A stretch of DNA of 64,000 bases, from positions 124,001-188,000 of the forward strand of contig NW_027248397.1 of assembly GCF_041260155.1 (NCBI RefSeq), given 5' to 3'. Of the stretch, positions 25,701 to 37,700 are shown piece by piece. The stretch is from Ptychodera flava. Its lineage: Eukaryota > Hemichordata > Enteropneusta > Ptychoderidae. Numbering within the stretch: the first letter of the stretch is position 1; each line of letters starts with the position of its first letter. Made by a program: the position numbers and the translations under genes. The notes beneath the pieces are model-generated. The model worked only from the letters and a program-made list of their open reading frames with translations. It made no database searches and had not been told where the DNA came from.

Positions 25701-28700
25701 TCGGAAAAGAGAGGTGGCAGCAACCTTAGGCGAGGCGAACATGGATGGGTTACGTAACCGCTTCACGCCTTAAACAATACCCGTTGCCACTCTATCTATC
25801 TTTCTCTATGGTGTCCCATACCTCGGAATCTCCCTTCATTACACCAACGAAATATACAAAACTTTTTAAATCGGCTGGAATTCTGTAAACAATTTAGAAT
25901 CAGTTCAGTATTATGATAAACGTTAGAGTATATTAAAATAAAACAATAAAGTAGAGCACAGCTAGAATGCGATACAGTATACAGTACAGAACAGTACAGT
26001 ACAGTACAGTACATTACAGTACAGTACAGTACAGTACAGTACAGTACAGTACAGTACAGTACAGTACAGTACAGTACAGAACAGTCCAGTCCAGTCCAGT
26101 CCAGTCCAGTCCAGTACAGTACAGTACAGTACAGTACAGTACAGTACAGTACAGTACAGTACAGTACAGTACAGTACAGTACAGTACAGTACAGTACAGT
26201 ACAGTACAGTACAGTACAGTACAGTACAGTACAGTACAGTACAGTACAGTACAGTACAGTACAGTACAGTACAGTACAGTACAGTACAGTACAGTACAGT
26301 ACAGTACAGTACAGTACAGAACATAACAATATAGCAAAACACAGTACAGTATAGTAGAGGACAGGACAGTACAGGACAGTCGAGGACAGTGCACCAGAGT
26401 GCAGTACAGTACAGTTCAGCACAGCACAGCACAGCACAGTACAGTACAACACAGTCAATACAATACAATACATACAATACAGCACAGTGCCGTACAGCAC
26501 AGTGTAGTTCAGAACAATATTTTATATCATAATGTATAATGCCATTGCTTTCTTCGAATTCAAATGTCGAAGCTAAGCAGTGTAGCAATGTATTCTTTAA
26601 CAGGAGTCTAGTATAAACAGATGAGGAACTCACTCTTCGTCCTTGTTGAGCCAGTTGTCAAATAATGTGACAGCTTGACTGACAGCCTCTTCGTCACCAT
26701 TTTCACACAGCGTCTTCAGGGTCAAAGTTCTCAAAAATCGCTGTTGCAAGTTGCCCTTTGACCCCAGGGTACCGTAGTTGTCTCCCACGCCCCAGCCGAG
26801 AAGGGCTACGAGGTGGCCTGCCTTCTGCTTAATGTAATTCTGCGTGTTAACAAAATCATGCAAAATTTACGAAACTGGAGATTTCAATGACATTTGTATG
26901 TCAGTATTAATCAATCATTTCTAATGCACAATACTAAATAGACGAAAGGATTTAAAATTGAAAAGTTGACATAAAATGGAACGAGATTTTGAATTGTAAA
27001 ATTATTTAATCATAAGGATTAAATAACGTGTGTTTGCATAATTAGTGTAAATATTTGGAAAGTAACAGTATAAATCGCTATACCTTTTCAACGTGAAAAT
27101 TGATAAAACGACTGCTCTGGAAAGAATCAACAGAAGCAAATTCAGATTTTATGAATATAGATGGAACTAATTGGAATGTTTTTTTTGCAAAAAATACAGC
27201 TTACATTTTGTATAAGGTTTAAAAACCACCATGATTGGAACTATACACTGTTCTCCAGTAATTTAAATCAGCCTAGAATTAAAACTTTTCATATATACCT
27301 CTACGATCAAAAGAAGATATCAAAACATACCTGCAGAAGGCCGTAAGATTCTGTAGTGTACATCCGTTTACGTATGTAATTGAAACCTTTCATAGCAGCC
27401 ATCCAAGGAAGATAATCATTTTCTCTGTCGAGATACAGTGTGACACTTAAAGCACGGTTTGTATCCAGTAACCCAGCTCTGAAACAAACACAATTGTACA
27501 TTCGTCAACAGAACAAGCGCCGATAATAGCGTTCTATCATTATCTGCAGTGTCATCATCATCATCATCATCATCATCGTCGTCGTCGTCGTCGTCATTAT
27601 CATCTTCATCATTTACATCATCAAAACCAGTACAATTACCTTACAGTAACCATCTTCGTCAACAACAACAACAACAACAACAATGACAAAAGCAAAATAC
27701 CGGAAGAACAGACACATCTCCACAGAAACCATCAACACAAGTATTGGCATGAAGATCGTAATCCGCAATTGTAAAATAACTATTAACAAATTTCAGAACG
27801 ACCAGTGTCACCGCACAGCCTCACCTCTGAAGCGCAAAGGCGTCATCCAGTATGGCTGCTCTCGTAGACGGCGAGAACTCAGTGTGATCTCTCTGCAGTT
27901 GATCGGTGAGGGCGTCCCAGTTATCGTTTTCGTAGTTGACACGGTAGAACCCGGCCTTGTCTTTGTTCCCTAGTATCCAGTTTCCTTGGTAATCAATCTT
28001 CATCTCGATATTCGCTGTCATGAAACGTATCTTTACATGAATCTTTGCAGTCATTTTTATCGTAGCAGAAGAAATGTTTGAATGATACTATAAAAGTTAA
28101 AATTTTTGCTAAACTTTCTGCTGAAAAAAATTTAAGTTTGAGTGCACTTGATTAAAAAGATTGAAAGACCCGTCGATCGACAGCGGTCTTTACGCGTAGA
28201 AAGCGCCCTCGAGCGACATATCTTTCAGTCTACTATAGCTAAAGAAACTGGGCCCATCTTCTTTCTGGTGTAAATATGTGGTAAATTGACTGTGCCTTCT
28301 TCGATGAATATATTAACATACCCCTAGGATAATCATGAATTGTACTTTAGCTACACGTAGGCTCGGTGTTTTCAGGTCTCGTTAAAGTCTGTGATATTTG
28401 GGTCAGTCACCATTCTCTAACTCTGTTCTAGTAAAAATAAATAAAAAATAAAGGTAAGTAAAATATTGACAGTACCTAAACGTTACTCACTCGAGTTCAT
28501 TTCCAACCATTGACCTTTTGGAGTCCTGTTCGTATGGGTTAGATATGCAAAATATATGAACCATTGGTACCTGTTAAGAGAAAAATAACCATACAGAGAC
28601 ATTACTTCAATTAATTTGTAATAGCTTACATACAGTCCATTGGCAGTCGAAGCCTCACAGCTTAGAAAGTAGTTTTATGATCACATTTATAACCACTCCT

Positions 28701-31700
28701 CTTTCGATCAAGATCATTCCATGATGAAGTTGTTTGCGCTGATCTATTTAATTGAACGTTTCGTCGGCTCTTTCAGCCAGTGTAGGAGGAGAGAGTTGCT
28801 GTCCAAGTTACTGTTTACATGATAATAACGCAAATTAAAATAAACTGTATATCAATATCAATGGAAAACAAAGGAAAGTAGACAGTCTTTACTTATGTAA
28901 TTTGAAGCGTCGAACTGATAGAATGTGATGTGTCGATAATGGTCCAGAAGTAGGCGAAATCAAAATTGTTATCAGCATGCATGTATATCATGGCAAATAC
29001 AAACTTCGTAAACACAAATACAAAACATTTTCACTGATGTTTACACATACTGAGACTCTAGGAATACTAGACAAATTTTAGTGTTAGTAAAGTATCTATC
29101 ACCTGTATGGGCTATCATTGATATTAATATCCGGATCCTCTGTCTGAATCGTAAAATGGCTTTGCTTGACGTTCACATTGCGCATGCTTGATGACCTATC
29201 CCTTGACAGGGTTACGACGGGATATCCTTTCTGGAGTGTCCATGTGTCCATTATTTCTTTAATCTGCAGTCCGCTATTTGCAACCTGTTTCAAAAATTGA
29301 GAATATTGGACTCAAGTTCTTTTAAAACAGACCATTGCCGTTAAAGTGTCTTATTAAAGAATTCTGTTTTACACTGTTTCGGTCATGACAAACTTATCTT
29401 CTGAAACAAACATTGAATGTTACAATCATTCCGCTTTTTTTTCATTTGTGATATTCAGAAGTATTCGAACGGCAAAAGTAACGTAATTTTAATACCAGTC
29501 GACTATTTATAAATAATACCACTCGACTATTTATAAATAATACCACTCGACAATTTACAAAACGCACAATAAGTGACTCTTGACTTACCTCAGAAAATTC
29601 TTCCCACAGTTCATCCATATCAGCATTAGAAAACATGTATTTCTTGATATAATTCTGGAAGTAAGCGATATCAAAATCATGCAGACAAGAACATCGTTTA
29701 CGTCATATTTAACAACACAGAGAAATGTCATTCGTGTTCGTTATACGTAACACGTTTAAGGCAATATCGTACGATCACATTTTTCGATAATGCAATTTGA
29801 TCAACTGACAAAAAAGGCTGATTTTCATCTCTTCAAAATTGTGATGATTCGATCTGTTGAAGAGAAGTGGTCTTAAAAATATACTGCTATACGCAGGTGA
29901 ATTCTGCAGGAAGAACGTATCGTTGGATCTTTGGCACGATAAATACTACCAGACAACTGTGTGTCCGCTTCCAACAGTCGCATGTGATCTATAAAATGTA
30001 TTTTTGTTAGTTCGGGAAATAATGCTGCTTTCTAAGGAACGAGAGTTTTATACCACTCATCTTTTATCAATACTGTTTGAAGCTAAACATTTCGTGTGAA
30101 ATATGGCGAGTCTCACAAACAAAACACTTTAGTTCAAAGTTCAATAATTCTATTTGGCTTCCGTAATATCATGCAACTACAATATTTCATTTCATTTATT
30201 ATTTTCGTTTGGTGTTTTTTTCTTTTTACACCAAAAACTACCAGAGAGAAACAAATATTCACTTTTACTGATTATAATGTAAGCCAACAGAAGCAAAGAA
30301 ATTTAGGGGCATAACTATTCTGTCTTATTGTTTGCTAAGGGTACTATTAATAACAGATGAATTAGAAAATACCCTAAGTTGATGTTTTGCCATGGCATTG
30401 CTTAGCATGACACCCCTTTTCAGCAGTTTTGACCAATCAGCGAAGAGCTCACCTGAAGGGCACTGCGAAAAGTCGTTTCGCCGACAAAGTATCGCAACAT
30501 ATAAATGACACTTAGACCTTTCCAGTAGGTGACTACGTCATAAAACTGCACAATATCATCAGGATTGTTGATTGGCGACGACAAAGGGTGAGAGTTCATG
30601 AAGGCGTCCATTTCTAACGCTGGCAGCACTGATTGGGCGATTACCATCTCGTTCTGAAAAATGGGATTAGACATGCCAGCGTACTATAATTGCAGAAGGC
30701 AATGAGTATTGGAACCGATATAGGGTGTTCGGAGAATGCTAGCAGGTTGTCAGAGTCTTAACAGTAGGTTAGTGCAAAGTTTCCAAAGTAGCAGCACAAC
30801 AAATGTTCAGTTCAACTTTCAGCGCCGTATTGAATTTGTTGATTTGTAGAATTCACAATCTGTTAGCTCAGGAATGTTTGCTTCGTGCCATGAAATTTAA
30901 TATTAAATTATCCCGGGTGATAGTTATAATCATTACAATGTACCCAATCTCGCATTGTAAACTGGTTTGAAAATGCCATGGTTGCCTCTTTTACCACTCA
31001 AATCGGAAATTTACAATATCTAAAGCATAATATATTATAGCCAAGACTGGGGACTATGCGCCCAACTGGTTACCATTTGCCCGCCGTCAGTGGGGCTAAA
31101 GATTTCCTGCCTCCAAGGTAAATAGTCCCTTGCTCTAACTATAATGGTTTTATTACATGCCTCTCTTAGATAGTTTTCATTCCAATGTTTTGGTTTATGG
31201 TCAAATGACAAACAATTATGTGCTCTATTACAATTTAAGATGAAAATCTGTTAAAAATGGAACATTTTCATCGTCGATCGGCGCATTGATATTTGAACAA
31301 ATGTTATGAGGTTTATGATTATTTTATGCTTAATGTTCTTATAATCGGATTTCCCTGCGTAAAAATGATTTGAGCATTTTTAAATCGCAAACTTGTCAAA
31401 CTAAAAGAGTTCCGGTACAGTGGCAGTCAAATAATGACTATACGGTCCGCGACGTCACTAACGAGTTGCCATTAAATCCCATAAAGCGCGTTGCCTTCGA
31501 TATACGAGGCATGTAATATACAAAATATTATGTTCAATAGATTGCATAGAAGATTACTGAATGCCGCCACATTTTTTCCAGTATCGGTTGTGAGTCATTA
31601 TTTGAAACATTTAGAAATACATGACACAATTCACACTATGTGTTACCCACCATCCCTCCAGTCAGGAAATATTTGATTCAAAGCTTCTGACGCAAACATT

Positions 31701-34700
31701 GAGGCGAAGCCTTCTTTGAGCCACAAATCTGTCCACCATTTTGGAGTGACCATATTACCGAACCACTGAAGAAAAAGGAAGCCATATTTTAATACATATC
31801 ATTCATCGGTGTAAAACTCTGGCAATACGAAAAAATTATTTGCTATGACGTCCTTTGGCAGTAAATTTTTAAAATGATTACAATTTCAAAGAAATTTATC
31901 ATCATATTTCTTTTTTTTTTTCAGAACAGCGCGGTCATAAAATAGACTATGGAAAACAAATCCCTTCGCCAACACATTTCTCACGATCGATGTTGACGAC
32001 AAAAACTGTCGAGAAAATGAGCAAATTTATCCAAACGTGTACGCACATAGTTATATTACTGAAATTTAATGAAAAGATAATTTCTCATAAAATCTGAATC
32101 GTTTAATACCATGTGTGCGATTTCATGAGCGATCAGATCGGCTGTGTCTTCAAGAACTTTTGCAGCAGATTCCTCTTCGTCGACGATGGTGGCGCTCTCG
32201 CGGAGTGTAATAAGACCCCAGTTTTCCATGCCTTTTGCGGGATGGTCAGGTACCACAAAGAGATCTGGTAAAACATTAATGCGCAGATGGGTAAATGAAC
32301 AACAATCTCAAAAAAAGAACAAAATTCAACAATCTCACATCTGGATTTTGCATTGTTTAATAAAGTCACAACTTTGATAAAAACATGAACGACATGCTTA
32401 ATCTTATATCATATCGAATTTGCAATCCATAAATATTCGTGAAAGTACAATTATGTAACGGTAACGGAGTTGTGCAACAACCTTAAGTGTTTTCAAAAAG
32501 GCGGCGAGGAATTAAACGTGCCATGAACTCCAATATGAATCCATTTTCAACAGTATGTCTCCAACTTTGTCTGTTTAAGAGCAATTAATTAAAATACTAC
32601 CACTAATAAAATGCTTTTTGAGAAGTGCACAGCTACACCTTTCTGACAAATACTGTAACCCCTCTTCACTATTACCAACAAAACATATTTACATACAAAA
32701 AACTCCAATATTTGTTTTTAAATTAAATCTGACAGTTTGAGTTTGAGTTTGTCATACCAGATTTTTGGATAGGATCTTCTACGCCGAAATACTCTTCGAA
32801 ATAGCCGTATGACCAATTTGCAACGTTGAGGGAAAACTGAGTTTGTGATAAGACGTCATCACGAGCCCAGACCCTGATCTGCGTCAGGAAATTAAAAAAA
32901 AAGATTAAAAGAAAAAATATTGTAGAATTTGACTGACAGACAAATGGTTTCCTTGATTATAAAACGTGCTTAAAGACTGCCAATAAACTATTACCAATAA
33001 AATATTTAAATAACAAACAAACTTCAGTATTTGTTTACAATTAATTATAAATCAGACAATTCGAGTTTGATAAGAATAAATCAGTGTGATAGTATTACCT
33101 TTTCTTGACCAACAAAACGTTACCGTGCTTCCAAAGAATTTATGAAGAATTGGCCGACTGAATTACTTACAATTTTTCCATTCGGTCTTGTCAGCTCTAA
33201 GCTGTTGAAGTCAGACAACGCTACAGCTAACTGATAGGTTGACATGACGGGCGTGGTCTCAAACACGTCTCTGTACCAGGACGAATCCTGCAATTTGTTT
33301 GTTGATAGCTTCTTTCCATTTGAGAGCGATTGATATCGAGGTGCCCGGATGATACTTATGGAAAATGTCGCTTTCATTGCAGGTTCATCAAAACAGGGAA
33401 ACGCCTTACGAGCATAGGTTGGTTCAAACTGGGAGGATATGGCATATCTGTAATAAAAGTCAAATAAATATAATGGAGACAGTCGCTACCTTTTGGCCGC
33501 AGCCAACTCAAAATTGCGCTATTGAAGACGTTGAAATATTGAAGGCAGAGAAAGGACAGTCTCAAATTGTCGCACAAGTTTAAGACACGAAATTCTTTCG
33601 TTTAAATCAAAACCCCCTTATTCAGAAGTGTGAAATAATGATATCTGCAGGCACTTAGCAAATTTAAAATAACAATACTTTTTTCTTTAGTATTTGATGA
33701 ATGAATGTTACCGTCGGTATATTGTGTTTGGGAGTAAACACAGTAATGACATGAACGAGTTGGAAACAAGTTACGGTAAAATTTGTTAGTAGGAGTGTGC
33801 AGTTTTTAGCTCATATTTGGTATTGTATATAAATACCAAAAAGAACTTATATGATGAGTCGGTGGCGTCTGTATGTCTGTATGTATATATGTGGGTATGT
33901 ATGTGCGGATGTATGTCCGTCACACACAAAGGCTCCCATACCGCAAAAGCTACCATCTCAGTATTTGGTGTACAGGTAGATGCAGGGGTTGAGATGTGAC
34001 GTTGTTCAATTGAACATGTAAGTGTCAAAAATGTGCAAATGAGGTAAGAAAAAGGGAAATCCTGCAAATGTGCAGGAGTGATGGCATGCCAGTGACTGAA
34101 ACAGGCTTGAGTCATTTCCTGTCATTGTTTATGAACTGTTACATATTAACATACCTGCTCAAACCATAGACAGTAGAGCGGGAAGACTGTCTACGCTCAA
34201 ACTATGAGGGACTAGCTGTTTCTGCTATGTATGTTGCTAAAGTTGACATCCAGTACCAAAGTCTCAGACCTTATTTACTTTTGTCATTCTTGTTTTCTGG
34301 TTTAAATATGTCTGGTTGTTTTTCTGGTTGTACTGTTCAGAACTCATTGTCATAACATCAACGTAGAATTTTCCTACACTGAACAGATAGAAACAACACT
34401 TATTGTTGATCTTTGGTACCTATACTGGTATGTACCAATTCTGATCAAATTTGAGGGACACCGTATAATTGCGGTATTTTTCCTTATTTTTACAAGCCAT
34501 GTAAGGATGACGTTGTGAAGTAAGTGAAGTTCACTGATTGAATGGAGGTTCAACACTTAACCCTCCCCCGTACTACGGGGATTAAGGTTTGAACTTGTGC
34601 GAAAATTTGAGATGGTCCCTAAGGAAATAACTGGCTGGATATTTGATCGATTAATGGAATTAAGTCGATGACTTTTTACAATATTGAAACCATGTTTTAC

Positions 34701-37700
34701 TCTGTATGACTGTGTTTATTTTGTATGTGTACTACCAGGTCGAATCTCGAACAGGTTTCATGAAATAATTGATTTATGACGTAATCACACACCAAGAATG
34801 TAACAAAGGCGTCATTATGTACGTGAAATACGACAAAGACGCATCACCGATGGTGAATATTGGATCATCAAGAATAGCACGATTAATGGGAAACTACATA
34901 GTGAGTAATACGCACAATTGACGATTACAAGTGCAGCAAAATAAGTGAATTCTCGGCTTTGCATCCGACTTTTGAAAGATAGGTTGGAAGCAAACACACA
35001 CAAACAATGAATACAAACTCAATTTGTGTTCAACTGAGGCGATGTTGCTAAAGGCTATTGATTTGCATCACCAGTTCAAGTTTAAAGCTTGCAATAGGAC
35101 TGCCGTAAACAAGTGCCATGCATGGGTGTATAAATCATACCGAGGTTTTGGGACAGAACGCAGTAGACAAGATACAGCCTTTTGTTCGTTTCAAGGTAGA
35201 ATGTGCCTTGGGGAGAGATACTTGGACTCTTAAACCTTTTCAAATTAATACATTTTGGTCAACCACTTGTGGTGTGGAGGCTCATTTTGGGGCTCATGGA
35301 GTAAGTAAAGTTTCCATCGGCTGATTCATATTAAAGTCGAAAATATTCCAATAGAGTTAAATACAAAGATGGCGGCCATTTTGAATTTCAAGAGCCAGTA
35401 AATATTTGGTAGACTGTTTCTTTTGTGCCAAATTTTTCACTATTAACACTACTTTTTATTCTTGATTTCGAAGACGAATTATTTTGTTGAAGGTTCGGGC
35501 AAAAGTTAAGTCTTTCAATTTCGAGTGCGTACTTCCTTAAGTGTAAATTTGCGCGCGCTCGGACGTAAAACAGGAAAATTGTTTTGTGCACATTACATAA
35601 GATTTTCTGTTACACACCACGAGACAGGCAAAGTTAAATTATTTGTGCTCCTGTTACTTTCAAAATATTGACCCTGCGTTGACCCCGACTGTTGCCTAAG
35701 CAGCACATTATCTTTTCAATTGAGAAGCGATGACTAACTATAAGACCTTAGTAACAGCTGCCTGCTAATTCAATTATACACTCGAACGAGTCCGATGTTC
35801 GTTAAATCGACCTCCTTAAGACTTATATTGAAAAGATCGTTTTTGTGATTGTACAATGTCTTTGCGTATACTGTAGGCACTTTCAGACTAAATAGGCTAA
35901 CACAACAAACTACGCTGGCGTTAGGAAATTTGAAACCAGTTTAAGTAGTTCGCAACTTGCAAGTGAAATTTTGACTTTTTCCGCGTACTGATAAAACGAC
36001 AAGAAACTGTACTCAATATCGCCACTTGACAGATTTATATCCAAAGAGGTACATTGCATGGCATTACATTAAATATCTGTTTGATGTCGTTTTTTGGCAA
36101 ATCTTCTTTCGTAAATATTAGTAATACCCAATAGTTGATTCAAAACTAAAATTATTCTCCGTGGTTCAAGTACTGCCTGTTTCGTTTAACCTCCGATAAA
36201 AATAGACCAGCCTGTCTTTTAAATTCTTCGGTTGCAGATGGATTTCGAAAGTTTAAACTCGGATTTTTGCATCGATCAACTACAGGCTGTTTTCATGTTT
36301 TCCGCTTTGCTCATCCAATTACAGATGACGTCACTTGTTACCAAAAGACTGCATGCTAAACGTTATCAGCTGATTCTAATGATCGACGATACACGTCGGC
36401 AGGTGAGATGGTGTAAAAATCCGAAGGGCAAAGTTAAAAAAAACATAATTATGGTCTTGCTTCTTTTTACAACTTGAAATTGTTTACATCTGTCGAGGAC
36501 ATATATTCTGACTCTCATGTCTGATCTACCACTTGTGGGGGCTCGTTTTAAAACTCTTGGTGTAAGAAAACCTTTTACCGATTTAGTTTTTCGAAATTAA
36601 AATAAAGATATTTATCTCCATTAACTTAGCACACGGATGTCGGTGATTATGAATTTAAAATGTCAGTAAATCTTGGGTTTGTTTCTCCAGTATCAAAATT
36701 TGCACGGTGACGCCTGATTTTCATTCTTGATTTTGAAAGAGAATGATTGAACGATCCCTGAAGGAAAGTGAGAGCAAAAATTTAAGTCTTTCACTTTCGA
36801 GGCGCATACTATCCATCATTGATATCTGATCCAGTTTCACCACCATGTAGATACATCTAAGCTATACCATTCCTTCGTCAGCATTTTTTTTTTTAATTTC
36901 AATATTTGCTCAGTCTCGAGAACAGAATCTGTTTACGTTTCAAAACAGACTTCATTGCTCCAAAATTGTGTTTTACAAAGGGTTTCAAAGTCACCCGGGG
37001 TGTAGACTATATAATATAGTACATTGATCTTCCTAATATGTTTCCCTGTTTCTTCGTTTTTGAAAGCATGTAACTTTTTGCTTGCATTTTTATTGTCCTA
37101 ATCGAAACTTTTTATAATCGAATTGACACCACACCTTACGTAGAACATCGATTTGATAGTTATATCGTGCAAAAATATGTGTAAATTTTGATGATTAATT
37201 TCAGGGAATTATCATGTACTTTTTGGTCGCTTTGTGAGTGCTGCAGACGACAAGGTATAGCACATCTTTTGTGTACAGTGTCTGCATGAGTGCAATGGAC
37301 TTGGATCATTGCCCTTGGCATCTTCCCGCGCTATTCAATGTTTAGACAAACGCACAATTGACGACAGCCTCTGCGGGGAAAATTTCTCAACAATCATCCA
37401 TCATTGCCGCTTAATTTTTGATTTTAATTGCCGAGGCGTGGCATGCGCTGATCTTTTTTTGAAATGGGATGGAAATTTTAACGATCAATACTGAATAGCT
37501 GTCGTTAGCTTTTTCCCGCTATGATCATATGAACGACTGACATTAATTAATGCCATGATTTCAATTCACCTGAGTACACAGTGGGAAAACGATTGCAATG
37601 GCCGCCTTAATATACTTACCCTTTGACAGTGATTCCATCTTCGTTTCTGACGTCATAGGAGCTGAGATAAATTCCGAATAAGTCTCGTCTCAGCATGCCC

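Larger units (their letters stand above)
33448..37619. other. Aminopeptidase intron 1
   Basis: About 4.2 kb. It holds two family A MITEs (35.2 and 36.5 kb) and a GTATGT-rich stretch at about 33870-33930 inside what looks like an older dispersed repeat (about 33780-34200). No nested gene was recognised. Confidence 0.5.

Noticed and set aside
25796-26633. Open frames of 119-234 codons on both strands (YCTVL- and STVQY-type repeats)
   Set aside because: They are translations of the ACAGT pentanucleotide array, open in several frames at once because the unit has no stop codon.
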